Positions 25,312 to 34,388 of a stretch of DNA of 39,083 bases are shown piece by piece. Positions within the stretch are counted from its first letter, which is position 1. Every line of letters starts with the position of its first letter. A model generated the notes under the pieces. The model had not been told where the DNA came from. It did not search any database and saw only the letters and a program-made list of their open reading frames with translations. The stretch covers positions 1-39,083 of the forward strand of contig JAIBCN010000208.1 in NCBI GenBank assembly GCA_019694155.1, read 5' to 3'. A program made the position numbers and the translations under genes. Source of the stretch: Vicinamibacteria bacterium (lineage in GTDB: Bacteria; Acidobacteriota; Vicinamibacteria; Fen-336; JAGNNV01).

Positions 25312-27144
25312 CTAGGAAGGCCCCGCCCCCGGCTCGCATTCGAATCGCAAGGATCGGGCATGAGCCCTGTGCTCCGCCAGGATGAGCTCGCGGAGCTTCG
25401 GGAAGAGCTCCTTCCGCACCCAGGGCTCCCGGATCTCGAGGCGCCGCTCGACGCTGACCGTGCGCCCGGAGACCTCGACGGTCTGGCGGAAGAGCCCGAT
25501 CTCGTTTTCGGTCGACTGCGGCGGGACGCGGGGAGCACACCATCCCTGCGGCAGATCCACCTTCCACCGCGTGGTCGCGACCGGCAGGTCCAGAACGATG
25601 TCCGCCTCGCGCCCTTCCAGGATTGACAAAGGCGGCGTGAGGGGCCTCGCAGGCAGGAGGAGGTTCCGAGCCGAAGGCGGCAGAGCCAGAGCCACATTGG
25701 CGGAGAGGGTCACGTCCGGAACCTCGCTCGTACCTCGGACCCATTCCGTGAACTTCACCTCACCGCCGGGCAGCCGGGCCTTCACGATCGACTCGGCATC
25801 CCCTCGAAACTCCTCGGTCCTCTGGGTCGCGGCCTGACGAATGAAGTACGAGGCCAGGTCGCCGCGGAAGTTAAGAGTCGCCTTCCCCTCGAAACCGCCC
25901 TGGACGCGAGGGGTCATGTGAATCTCGGTCAGCCGGACGTCCCCGTCACTCATCCTCGGCGTGCGCACGACCCGGCTCGCGCCGCGCACCACCACGAGCG
26001 CGTTCTGGCCCTGGGTCGAGGACCCGAACCAGGACAGGCCGCCTTTCTCCTGGGTGGGATCGATGAAGAAGTAGCCGCCCGCGACAGGAAGGCCATCGAG
26101 GGCGCCCAGCCGGGCCTCGGGCACCGCGACGATCATGTGGTTGAACTGGTCGGCGGAGGGGAACTCCGTATCCACCCTCCCGTCGGTCGCGGAGAGGATG
26201 AGCACGGGGAATGCGTCGATTCCCACCGCGCTCAGCATGTCTATGAGGAGCGTGGCTTTGTCCTTGCAGTCGCCCCAGGCCTTGCTGCGGACGTCTTCGG
26301 GCGCGTGGGGCCTGTAGCCGCCGATTCCCACCTCCACCGCGACATAACGCACCTTGCTGCGAACGGCCTCCGCGATCCGCTGGATGGTGGCTCGGTCGCT
26401 CTCCGCTTTGAGCGACAAGGCCTCTTGTCGAACGGTCGGGGATCCGCGTGGAAGGTCGCTCACGAGGCCGAGGTACCAATCGCCGACATCCTCCCAGCGC
26501 GAAGGCCCCCATCCGTAGCGAAGGGTGGGCCCGGAGAGTTCGGCTCTCGATGCGTATTCGAGCGTCGGCCGCCTGGCCAGGTTCCTTCCGCTCACCGAGA
26601 GGCCGCCCGGGGAAGGCGTCACTACGAGATTCGGCGTCGAACCGTCGAGACGGTATCGGAACATGGCGCCGCCTCCCGTGATTCGAATGGAAAGCTCGTC
26701 CGTGGGCGCGCGGCTGAGGATGGTGAGCGAGTCTGCGGGGAAATAGGGACGGATCTCGACCTTGTACACGAGGGCCAGCACGGAGCCCGGCGGCGAGTCG
26801 GGAAAAGCGATCGTCTTGAACTTCTGCGATCCGTGCAGGACGCCTTCGCCGGTGATGCCCAGGGTATCGAGGGCCTTCTTTTCGACCTTGACCGTCGTGC
26901 CGTCGGGCTTCTCCACGGCCGCCAGTTGAATATCGACCTTCCGATTCTCGTCGGCGAAGATGGGATAGAGCGACCAGTCGTCGCGGTCGCCCACGGTGTC
27001 GATGCGGACGCGAAGGGAGTGCGTCTCCGCCACCTTGCCGTCGACGCCGATCGCGATCTCCACCTTCCGCGACAGGACGGTGGCGGCCGGCGCCGGCGCG
27101 GCGGCGAGAAGGCTAACGGCGAGCGAGAACCAGGGTCTGCGCAT
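25312..27144 (-). CDS. DUF3857 / transglutaminase-like protein with intact catalytic triad
   Basis: 610-aa exported protein: signal peptide (MRRPWFSLAVSLLAAAPAPAA), an N-terminal DUF3857 beta-rich domain (residues about 25-230), and a transglutaminase-like papain-fold core. The catalytic triad is present: C293 in WGDCKDKATLL, H336 in FNHMIVAV and D362 in FIDPTQE. The C-terminal third is a further beta domain. In related proteins this core is a cysteine protease, amidase or peptide cross-linker; the reaction here is unknown. The ATG at 27144 lies inside the last codons of the upstream paralogue (32-base overlap), implying coupled translation. Third codon positions and the long family-like N-terminus support this start over the longer open frame. 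Confidence 0.87.
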   Translation of the reverse strand: MRRPWFSLAVSLLAAAPAPAATVLSRKVEIAIGVDGKVAETHSLRVRIDTVGDRDDWSLYPIFADENRKVDIQLAAVEKPDGTTVKVEKKALDTLGITGEGVLHGSQKFKTIAFPDSPPGSVLALVYKVEIRPYFPADSLTILSRAPTDELSIRITGGGAMFRYRLDGSTPNLVVTPSPGGLSVSGRNLARRPTLEYASRAELSGPTLRYGWGPSRWEDVGDWYLGLVSDLPRGSPTVRQEALSLKAESDRATIQRIAEAVRSKVRYVAVEVGIGGYRPHAPEDVRSKAWGDCKDKATLLIDMLSAVGIDAFPVLILSATDGRVDTEFPSADQFNHMIVAVPEARLGALDGLPVAGGYFFIDPTQEKGGLSWFGSSTQGQNALVVVRGASRVVRTPRMSDGDVRLTEIHMTPRVQGGFEGKATLNFRGDLASYFIRQAATQRTEEFRGDAESIVKARLPGGEVKFTEWVRGTSEVPDVTLSANVALALPPSARNLLLPARPLTPPLSILEGREADIVLDLPVATTRWKVDLPQGWCAPRVPPQSTENEIGLFRQTVEVSGRTVSVERRLEIREPWVRKELFPKLRELILAEHRAHARSLRFECEPGAGPS

Positions 27145-29050
27145 CGCGCTTCTCCGCTTCGGTGAAGAGATTCCGGAGAGCCGCGTATTCGACGCGGTCC
27201 GCGGGCTCCCGCTTGCGCACCTGCATGTTGCGTTTGTAGACGAAGGTTCCCGGCGCGGCCTCCCCGGGCAGCTCCACGGTGTAGGAGGCGATGCCCGCAT
27301 CCATCGACGAAGGCTGCGGGCGGGTGGCGAGCGACCATCCTTTCGGCCAGGAGATCTTCAGTTCCATCTCCTCGATCCCTCCGTGGTCCATCATGATGGG
27401 CGAGCGTCGCTCCGTCTCGGAGACGGTGAAAGGCTGCGAGAAGGGCCCGATGGGCCGCGCCGGGTTCAGCGTGACTTCGTCGCCGAGCGTGCTTTCCTCG
27501 GTGGCGGCCATGCTCCACTCCACTCTCAGCGTGGCTTCATCGGGCTTGTCTTCGACCCTGATCCCGGTGACCTTGAACCCCGGCATGGCCGCGTCGGCCC
27601 ATTTCTGCCAGGCCTCTGTCGTGTCCTTCGCTTCGCGACGGGGAGCGCTCTTCTCCCAGGCATAGTGTCCCTTGAGCGTCAGCTCACCATTGCCCGTCGT
27701 GTGGCCTTCATCGTTCACCGTGAGACTGATGACGGCCTTTTTCTGGTGCGCGGCGAAGGACGTGATGGGAAGGGTGATGGTCTCGGGCTTCTTGGCGTCG
27801 TGGACGAGAGCCAGGGTACCCTCGTAGTCGGGCGCCAGGCGGCCGGGGCCGAGGCTGCGGTCGACCGGATCGTAGTAGGTGGCGAAGCCGCCCTCCCGGG
27901 TCACCCGGACCAGAATGCGGTCAAAGGCTCCGGGGTTCGGCAGGTCGGCCAGGACGCGGCCCCGCGATCGGTCCGCCGCCCACACCAGCTGGGAGTTCAC
28001 GTTGACGGCGCTCAGCAGGGACTGAAGGAGGAGGGCCTTCTCGATCGAGGAACCCTCGCCCTTGGCGAGGACCTTGTCGACGGTGACGCGGTCGTCGATC
28101 CAGGGGCCATCGTCCGAGGTGTTCTTGATCTCGTCGCGCACGAATCGGTACAGTATGGGCGCGGCGTCGTCGGCGGGCTTCCCCGTGGTGAGACTCGAGG
28201 CCTTGGCACCCACCTGCGTCGCCTGTTTGCGGGCCAGCACGTAGTCTTTCTCCATGCCCTCGCACACGGACGCCCAGCTGTCGAGCAGAGGGATGTTGAC
28301 GTACTCGTCGGCGTAGGACATGGGGACGACCATCATCCGCGCGGCCTGGTCGCGGAAGGGGAATCCATACACCTCTCGCGGCGTCGACGGCAGATTGCGG
28401 GCGGAGAACTTCGCCTCGACGTAACCCGAACGCTGCTTCTGCTCGGGGACCACCTGGACATCGAAGGTGGGAACCATCCAGATCCTCGACCGCAGCTCAT
28501 TCGGAACCTCCCAGACCACCTCGGAGCGGATCACGGGCAGTTCGTCCATGAAGTACCAGGGCTCGACGAAGTAGAAGCTGTCGAAGGCAAGCTCATACTC
28601 GTACTCCAGAATCGCTCCCACTTCCACGCCGGGAAAAGCGATCGAGGTCACGTTTCGCTTCGTGGTCTCCGACAGCCTTCGCTTGAACTTGCCCTTCGAG
28701 TCGACCTTCAGGACCTTTCCGTCCGGGGTGATGGTGCGGCCCTCGAAACGCGAGAGCCGGACATAGGACCCGTGCGGGATCGAGACCTCGCCGCGGTCCT
28801 TGCCTTCTTCCTTGAGGATCTTGATGCGCGCCTGCACGGCGATGGTGGAGTGCGAATCCTGGAACCGGAAGTTCCGGAGATGGATCAGGCCTCGCTGGAT
28901 CAGGAAGACCGCGGACGCCGATGGCTCGTTCGGCACGGTCTTGAGATCGCGCTCCTCCTGCGTGATGGGCGGCAGTTTCTCGGCGATCGCGGGCCCCGCC
29001 AGCGCGCACCCCAATGCCAGTCCCAGGAAAGCAGCCTTGCCCCGTGCCAT
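27113..29050 (-). CDS. DUF3857 / transglutaminase-fold paralogue lacking catalytic Cys and His
   Basis: 645-aa exported paralogue of the following gene, with a signal peptide (MARGKAAFLGLALGCALAGPAIA), DUF3857 N-terminal domain and transglutaminase-fold core. In the core the WGDCKDKATLL helix becomes GEGSSIEKALLL, so the nucleophile Cys is S335. The catalytic His region FNHMIVAV becomes FDRILVRV, so His is R378. The Asp is kept (D394 in YYDPVD). The Cys-to-His distance in the active paralogue and the equivalent distance here are both 43 residues, which supports the alignment. It is therefore probably catalytically dead and may scaffold or regulate its partner. The ATG follows AGGGGGG on the minus strand. 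Its 3' end overlaps the active paralogue by 32 bases. Confidence 0.87.
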   Translation of the reverse strand: MARGKAAFLGLALGCALAGPAIAEKLPPITQEERDLKTVPNEPSASAVFLIQRGLIHLRNFRFQDSHSTIAVQARIKILKEEGKDRGEVSIPHGSYVRLSRFEGRTITPDGKVLKVDSKGKFKRRLSETTKRNVTSIAFPGVEVGAILEYEYELAFDSFYFVEPWYFMDELPVIRSEVVWEVPNELRSRIWMVPTFDVQVVPEQKQRSGYVEAKFSARNLPSTPREVYGFPFRDQAARMMVVPMSYADEYVNIPLLDSWASVCEGMEKDYVLARKQATQVGAKASSLTTGKPADDAAPILYRFVRDEIKNTSDDGPWIDDRVTVDKVLAKGEGSSIEKALLLQSLLSAVNVNSQLVWAADRSRGRVLADLPNPGAFDRILVRVTREGGFATYYDPVDRSLGPGRLAPDYEGTLALVHDAKKPETITLPITSFAAHQKKAVISLTVNDEGHTTGNGELTLKGHYAWEKSAPRREAKDTTEAWQKWADAAMPGFKVTGIRVEDKPDEATLRVEWSMAATEESTLGDEVTLNPARPIGPFSQPFTVSETERRSPIMMDHGGIEEMELKISWPKGWSLATRPQPSSMDAGIASYTVELPGEAAPGTFVYKRNMQVRKREPADRVEYAALRNLFTEAEKRDAQTLVLARR

Positions 29051-29123
29051 CTGACCCCCCTCTGTATCGGTTGTGTGACAGCAGGAGTTTAGATCCCGAA
29101 AGACGCGTCTGTCCTCGCCTCAG

Positions 29124-29161
29124 GGGAAAGAAGCGCCGGGCGCCCGAAGTGTGCGGCGCCC
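29124..29161 (-). terminator. Hairpin terminator after the propeller gene (minus strand)
   Basis: On the minus strand GGGCGCC (29155-29161) and GGCGCCC (29138-29144) form a perfect 7-bp stem with a 10-base loop, followed by GGCGCTTCTTTCC. It lies about 48 bases past the stop of the Asp-box propeller gene and before the transglutaminase-like operon. Confidence 0.55.
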
Positions 29162-29162
29162 T

Positions 29163-29205
29163 TAGGAGTTACTCCAGCTTTCGCGTCCTCAACCCTCCGC
29201 GCGTG
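29163..29205. repeat. 43-bp dispersed repeat, copy 2
   Basis: TAGGAGTTACTCC...CCGCGCGTG, matching copy 1 at 40 of 43 positions. It lies three bases beyond the stop codon of the minus-strand propeller gene. GGAGTTACTCC at its edge is a near-palindrome. Confidence 0.85.
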
Positions 29206-29208
29206 TCG

Positions 29209-31917
29209 CTATCGGCGCGGATCGGCCCTCACGGTGAGCGGCTGGGTGGCGGTGACGCCGTTGGCCGTCAGCCGCACCGAGTACCGGCCCGGGAGAACCG
29301 GGGCGCCTCCGCCCCGGCCGCCGCCACCGCCGCCGCCCGGCCGGCCCGCGCCCGCCGGCGCCGGCTGCGGCCGGAAGTCCCACACGAAGCGATGCATGCC
29401 CGCGCTGGCCGCGGGCGGCTCCTGCGAGCGCTGCCAGATCGCGGTGGTCGCGAGTTTGTTCACATCGACAGGCGGGACGGGATCGCTCGATGAATAGCGG
29501 CGGATCACCTTGCCCGCGGCGTCGAGGATCTCGAGGGTTATGGGGCCCGTGGCGGCGGACTTGAGGTAGTAGTCGATGATGGCGCCGGTCGGCGGATTCT
29601 CCGCCCAGGCCTCGTCCTTCTGGGTGGGCGTGCCGTCGTCGGTGGGCTGGGGGAACTGGATGGCGTCGCCCGGCGCGAAAAGATGCGTATCGCTCTTCAC
29701 GTCCGCCGCCTGCCTCAGTGAAGAGATGTCGTCAAGAATCCAGAAGCCGCGGCCGTGAGTGGCCACGATGAGGTCGTTGTCCTTGAAGGCGATGTCGCGG
29801 TTCGAGGTGGGCGGCAGATTGAGCTGCAGCGGCTGCCAGTTGTCGCCGTCGTTGAACGAGACGAAGACCCCGAGCTCGGTGCCGGCCACGAGGAGGCCCT
29901 GCTTCTTCGGGTCTTCCTTGATGGTCTGGAGGTACACGCCCGCGGGAAGACCGCTCGTGATCTTCTGCCAGGTCTTGCCCGCGTCCCTCGTGCGGTAGAT
30001 GTAGGGCTCGTTGTCGGTGAGGCGATGACGGTCGATGGCCGCGTAGGCCTCGTTGGTATCGAAGTGCGAGGCCTCGATCATGACCACCTTGCTCCAGGGA
30101 GTCAGCTCCTTCGGGGTCACGTCTTCCCAGGTCTTGCCGTCGTCCGGGGTGCGCTTGATGAGGCCGTCGTCCGTGCCGATCCACAGGAGCGAGGCCACGA
30201 GAGGCGAGGGCGAGATCGAGTAGATGACGCCGCCCTTGCCGCGCTGCGGGTCGGCGTCGGCCGCGGTGGCGGCGTCGAGGTTTGGAGGATCGACGGGGTT
30301 CGGTCGGGTGAGATCGTCGGAGAGGCGCGTCCACGTCTCGCCGCCGTTCGTGGTCTTGAAGAGGAACTGATCGCCGAAATAGAGGGCGCGCGGGTTCGCC
30401 TCCGAGAAAACCAGTGGATTGGTCCAGGTGTGACGCGCGGGTGCGGGCAGATTGATCTCGGGGGTCACGTTCTTACGTTCGCCGGTCTCCACGTTGCACC
30501 ACTCGACGGTGCCGCCGAAGACGATGGCGGGATGGAGCGGATCGGGCGCCGTGTAACCGCTTTCACCGCCCGCGCACAAGGGCTCCCAGTCGCGCATGGT
30601 GATGTTCGCGAACTTGCCGCGCGAGCGCACGCGCACCGCGCCACTGTCCTGCTGGGCGCCGGTGACCCAGTAGGGCACGTTGTAGTCGGCGGCCACGCGG
30701 TAGATCTGGGCGATGGGCTGGTTGAGCCATGACGTCCAGGTCGGATGGTCGGCGAGGCCGTCGACGCTTATCACGGCGCCCTGGTCCCCGCCGAGGATCA
30801 TGCGGTTGCCGTCATCGGGATAGATCCAGAGCTGGTGATAGTCGTCCCCGCCCGGTGATCCCTTGAAGGGCTCGCCGAAGGTCTTCCCGCCGTCGCGTGA
30901 GCGGTACACGCCGGTGTTGGAGACATAGACGAGATCCGCGTTCTTCGGATCGACTACCACCTTGCCGAAGTACCAGCCGCGTCCCCAGATGCGGCTGTCG
31001 CTCGACGCCTTCGTGAACGTGGCGCCCGCGTCGTCCGAACGATAGAGGCCGCCCTCCCTGGCATCGACGATCGCGTAGACGCGGCGCGGGTTCGTGGGCG
31101 CGACCGCGATGCCGATCCGCCCGAGGCCCTCGGTGGGGAGTCCGGCGGTGATCTGCTTCCAGGTGCCGCCTCCATCCACCGACTTGTAGAGACCGCTGCC
31201 CGGCCCGTACGAGGGAGGGTAGACGCTCCACGGCGGCCGCCGGGTGTTCCACAGCGACGCGTACACGGTCCGCGAGTTCCCCGGATCGAAGGCGAGGTCG
31301 ATGGCGCCCACGTCATCGCTCTTGAAGAGCACCTTCTGCCAGGTGGCCCCGCCGTCCCGTGAACGGAAGACGCCGCGGTCGGGATTCGCGCCGTAGACGT
31401 GGCCGAGCGCCGCCACGAACACCACGTTCGGATCGCGGGGATCGACGAGCACCTTGCCGATCTGCCGCGTGCTGTCGAGACCGATGTGCGTCCAGGTCTT
31501 ACCCGCGTCGGTCGATTTGTACATGCCGTTGCCGTACGAGATCTGCGAGCGCATGTCCGCTTCGCCCGTGCCCACGTAGACGACATCGGTCTTCGACGGC
31601 GCCACCGCGATGGCGCCGATCGAAGCGACGGGCTGCGAGTCGAAGACGGGCAGCCAGGTGCGCCCGGCGTTGGTGGTCTTCCACACGCCGCCGCCCACCG
31701 AGCCCATGTAGAAGACACTCGGCTGTCCGGGCACGCCGGTGACGCCATTCACACGGCCGGAACGGAAGGGCCCGATGGATCTCCAGCGAAGTCCGGAATA
31801 GACCGCGGTATCCACCGGCCCGGCCGCTTGCGCCGGAGCGTTCGGGGCTCCGAGGAGAAACGCGAGTAGCCCGCCCGGGATGATCACGCGAAGGAAGTGT
31901 CGCTTCATGCTCCGCAT
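29209..31917 (-). CDS. Secreted Asp-box (BNR/sortilin-type) beta-propeller protein
   Basis: 902-aa exported protein with a signal peptide (ending NAPAQA). It carries about ten Asp-box motifs of the form S/T-x-D/N-x-G-x-T-W: KTTNAGRTW, KSTDAGKTW, RSRDGGATW, KSVDGGGTW, RSDDAGATF, RSRDGGKTF, KTTNGGETW, RTPDDGKTW, RTRDAGKTW and SFNDGDNW. These mark sialidase/VPS10/sortilin-type propellers, probably two stacked in one chain. A C-terminal beta domain follows, with a low-complexity linker of nearly uninterrupted Gly near residue 870. Propellers of this class in Acidobacteriota and Gemmatimonadota are often labelled glycosyl hydrolase, but I see no glycosidase catalytic motif, so binding is the safer reading. 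The start could be the ATG at 31908, which begins the signal peptide equally well. It is divergent from the hexosaminidase gene, 96 bases between starts. Confidence 0.87.
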   Translation of the reverse strand: MRSMKRHFLRVIIPGGLLAFLLGAPNAPAQAAGPVDTAVYSGLRWRSIGPFRSGRVNGVTGVPGQPSVFYMGSVGGGVWKTTNAGRTWLPVFDSQPVASIGAIAVAPSKTDVVYVGTGEADMRSQISYGNGMYKSTDAGKTWTHIGLDSTRQIGKVLVDPRDPNVVFVAALGHVYGANPDRGVFRSRDGGATWQKVLFKSDDVGAIDLAFDPGNSRTVYASLWNTRRPPWSVYPPSYGPGSGLYKSVDGGGTWKQITAGLPTEGLGRIGIAVAPTNPRRVYAIVDAREGGLYRSDDAGATFTKASSDSRIWGRGWYFGKVVVDPKNADLVYVSNTGVYRSRDGGKTFGEPFKGSPGGDDYHQLWIYPDDGNRMILGGDQGAVISVDGLADHPTWTSWLNQPIAQIYRVAADYNVPYWVTGAQQDSGAVRVRSRGKFANITMRDWEPLCAGGESGYTAPDPLHPAIVFGGTVEWCNVETGERKNVTPEINLPAPARHTWTNPLVFSEANPRALYFGDQFLFKTTNGGETWTRLSDDLTRPNPVDPPNLDAATAADADPQRGKGGVIYSISPSPLVASLLWIGTDDGLIKRTPDDGKTWEDVTPKELTPWSKVVMIEASHFDTNEAYAAIDRHRLTDNEPYIYRTRDAGKTWQKITSGLPAGVYLQTIKEDPKKQGLLVAGTELGVFVSFNDGDNWQPLQLNLPPTSNRDIAFKDNDLIVATHGRGFWILDDISSLRQAADVKSDTHLFAPGDAIQFPQPTDDGTPTQKDEAWAENPPTGAIIDYYLKSAATGPITLEILDAAGKVIRRYSSSDPVPPVDVNKLATTAIWQRSQEPPAASAGMHRFVWDFRPQPAPAGAGRPGGGGGGGRGGGAPVLPGRYSVRLTANGVTATQPLTVRADPRR

Positions 31918-32013
31918 TGTAGCGACCGAAGAGGGCCGCGGGGCCTTGGGCGCGGCGCCGTGGCTCGCGGGAGGTTGCGCCTGTAAAGTCGCCGCAGGAG
32001 TGCTTCAACCGAA

Positions 32014-33648
32014 ATGAGATACCCAGGCGAAATGCCGTGGCCCCGCTTCGTCCCCCGACTCGCCGCTGCTCTCGTGGTGGCGGCCTCGCTCACCTCGTGC
32101 ACGGCGTCGAGCAAGCCGAAGCCTGCGCCGCGTCCGCCCTCCCAGGAGCCGACGCCGGCTCCGACACCCGCGCCCTTTCCGGCCCTCGTGCCCCTTCCCG
32201 TTTCGGTGCGGCCGGGCGATGGCGCACCGTTCGCGGTCAGCCCCGCCACCGCCATCTTCGTCCAGTCTCCCGATCCCCGGGCCATGTTCGTGGCCGAGTT
32301 CCTCGCGGGGCTGCTCACCACGGTCGGCCCCGTCGGGCCCTCGGTCACCCAGATGGGCGCCTCCATTCCCGAGGGGAGCGTGGTGCTCTCCCTCGACCTC
32401 GACCCCGCTGCGGGTGAGGAAGCGTATGACCTGAGCGTCGCCTCCACCGGCGTGAGCCTCAAGGCCTCGTCGCCCGCGGGCCTCTTCTACGGCGTACAGA
32501 CGCTGCGGCAGATCCTTCCGCCCATCCTCGAGCATGATGCCGCCCGGCCCCGTCCGATCGCCATTCCCCCGGTCCGGATCACCGACCGGCCCCGTTTTGC
32601 CTGGCGCGGGGCGATGCTCGACGTGGCCCGGCATTTCTTCGGCGTGGAGGACGTGAAGCGCTACCTCGATCTTCTCGCCTTGCACAAGATGAACCGGCTG
32701 CACCTCCATCTCTCGGACGACCAGGGGTGGCGCATCGAGATCAAGAGCTGGCCGAACCTCACCGCGATGGGCGCGCGTTCGGAGGTGGGCGGCACCGTGG
32801 GCGGCTTCTACACGCAGGAGCAGTACAAGGAGATCGTGGCCTATGCGCGTGAGCGGTTCATCGACATCGTTCCCGAGATCGACATGCCCGGCCACACCAA
32901 CGCGGCGCTCTCGTCGTATCCCGAACTCAACTGCGACGGTGTGGCCCCGCCGCCCTACACCGACATCAAGGTGGGGTTCAGCTGCCTCTGCGTCTCGGAC
33001 GAGCGCACCTATGGCTTCATCGACGACGTGGTCCGCGAGATCTCCGCCCTGACCCCGGGCCCGTTCTTCCACGCCGGCGGGGACGAGGTCAAGAAGCTCA
33101 CGGACGCCGACTACGCGCAGTTCATCAACCGCGTGCAGGACATCGTGGAGCGGCACGGCAAGCGCCTGATCGGGTGGGACGAGGTGGCCCTCGCGGCGCT
33201 TCATCCGGCCTCGGTGATCCAGCACTGGCGTCCGGGCACGGCCCTTGGAGCCGCGGCCGCGAAGGGATCGAAGCTCATCATGTCGCCCGCGAACCGCGCC
33301 TATCTCGACATGCAGTACGACCCCGCGAGCTTCCTCGGCCTCTTCTGGGCCGGCCGCATAGAAGTGCGCGACGCGTACTCGTGGGACCCCGCGACCCTGA
33401 TGGAGGGCGTGGGCGAGGGTTCGGTCCTCGGCGTGGAGGCGCCCCTGTGGACGGAAACCCTCGCCACCATCCGCGAGGTCGAGTCGATGGCCTTCCCGCG
33501 TCTCGCCGCGATCGCCGAGGTGGCCTGGTCTCCCCAGGCCGCGCGCGGATGGGACGACTTCAAGATCCGTCTTGGCGGCCAGGGACCACGGTGGCAGGCC
33601 ATGGGCGTCAACTTCTACAGGTCACCCCAGGTTCCCTGGCGCCCCTGA
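32014..33648 (+). CDS. Family GH20 beta-N-acetylhexosaminidase lipoprotein
   Basis: 544-aa enzyme that removes terminal beta-linked GlcNAc or GalNAc, for example from chitin or peptidoglycan fragments. The N-terminus has a lipobox (LTSC, lipidated C29) followed by a Pro/Ala linker. Residues about 55-190 are the GH20b domain (LVPLPVSVRPGDG to YGVQTLRQIL). The TIM barrel follows with FAWRGAMLDVARHFF, LHLSDDQGWRIEIKSWP, VPEIDMPGH and the catalytic pair D357-E358 in HAGGDEV. WAGRIEVRDAYSWDP and APLWTETL complete the active site. Length is usual for the family. GGAG lies 13 bases before the ATG; a second ATG at 32032 would also keep the lipobox. Its location next to the Asp-box protein suggests extracellular glycan or glycoprotein use. 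Confidence 0.95.
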   Translation: MRYPGEMPWPRFVPRLAAALVVAASLTSCTASSKPKPAPRPPSQEPTPAPTPAPFPALVPLPVSVRPGDGAPFAVSPATAIFVQSPDPRAMFVAEFLAGLLTTVGPVGPSVTQMGASIPEGSVVLSLDLDPAAGEEAYDLSVASTGVSLKASSPAGLFYGVQTLRQILPPILEHDAARPRPIAIPPVRITDRPRFAWRGAMLDVARHFFGVEDVKRYLDLLALHKMNRLHLHLSDDQGWRIEIKSWPNLTAMGARSEVGGTVGGFYTQEQYKEIVAYARERFIDIVPEIDMPGHTNAALSSYPELNCDGVAPPPYTDIKVGFSCLCVSDERTYGFIDDVVREISALTPGPFFHAGGDEVKKLTDADYAQFINRVQDIVERHGKRLIGWDEVALAALHPASVIQHWRPGTALGAAAAKGSKLIMSPANRAYLDMQYDPASFLGLFWAGRIEVRDAYSWDPATLMEGVGEGSVLGVEAPLWTETLATIREVESMAFPRLAAIAEVAWSPQAARGWDDFKIRLGGQGPRWQAMGVNFYRSPQVPWRP

Positions 33649-33683
33649 ACAATCACAGCCCAAACCCAACTACCAAGGTCCCC

Positions 33684-33805
33684 CCACCAAGCCGCCAACC
33701 GCTCTCGCTACGTCATTGCGAGTCGGTCCACGGCCCCACCCGGGTCGTCATCGCGACGAGCCCAGCGAAGGACGAAGCGAGGAAGCGATCTCGCGGGTTT
33801 GGTGG
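33684..33805. repeat. REP-like element bounded by CCACCAA/TTGGTGG
   Basis: CGTCATTGCGAG at 33711-33722 is followed by a second unit at 33746-33795 that reads CGTCATCGCGACGAGCC and ends GAGGAAGCGATCTCGCG. This strongly resembles the repeat GTCATTGCGAGGAGCGAAGCGACGAAGCAATCTC that recurs between genes in many bacteria. Inverted CCACCAA (33684-33690) and TTGGTGG (33799-33805) flank the pair. Confidence 0.6.
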
Positions 33806-34198
33806 TGGTGCCCCAAGGGCATGCTTCGCGCAGGTCCGCGGGGCTTACTGGGTTGAGGGCGCCGCGCGCCTCCGAGGGGCCGGGGCCGACATTGCGCCCA
33901 CGTCGGGGGCGCTGCGGGGTTCGCGCTGCGGAACGGCAAGAGGAACCACGATGCGAACCCCTTGCTGTGGATCGGGGGCCCTCGTTCGCCGTAGTCCTGC
34001 ACGATCCAACCCCGCCTCAGGGCGCAACGTCGGCCCCGGCCAGAGCCCCGCGCGTCAACCGGGACCACTGCTCCTCGGCCCCGCTCCAGATTTGGGTCCA
34101 AGTGCTCGCAGGGGTCCGGCGAAAGCCGGGCGCTCTGAAGCGGGGCACTGGGCGATGTTCGCCGGTATGGCCCATGACGCGCGGACCCCGTGTCATCA

Positions 34199-34332
34199 GG
34201 CCAAAGCACCGTTCCCGAACGCAGTGGGGCCTAAGGCTCCTCTGAATGAACGGCGGAGCGGTCAGCTCCGCTCCATTCATTGAAAACGACATAGGCCCCA
34301 CGGATGTGAGGGAACGCCCGGGTGCTTTGGCC
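34199..34332. repeat. 134-bp fold-back element with 12-bp terminal inverted repeats
   Basis: Perfect terminal inverted repeats GGCCAAAGCACC (34199-34210) and GGTGCTTTGGCC (34321-34332). Inside lie further nested paired arms: GTTCCC/GGGAAC (34211-34216, 34310-34315), TGGGGCCTA/TAGGCCCCA (34225-34233, 34292-34300), AATGAA/TTCATT (34245-34250, 34276-34281) and CGGAGC/GCTCCG (34254-34259, 34265-34270), closing on a 5-base loop. It could be a MITE-type element or a structured RNA. No target-site duplication is obvious. Confidence 0.7.
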
Positions 34333-34388
34333 GTAGCGTGCCCACGAACGTCGCGTCGTGGATGACTCTGCGGCGGGACGGTGTGGCC

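Noticed and set aside
29078..29090. TGTCACA on the minus strand before the transglutaminase-like operon as another member of the 5.8-kb box set
   Set aside because: It is a single 7-mer too close to the start codon for a promoter, lacks the flanking TCC, and is expected by chance in 39 kb.
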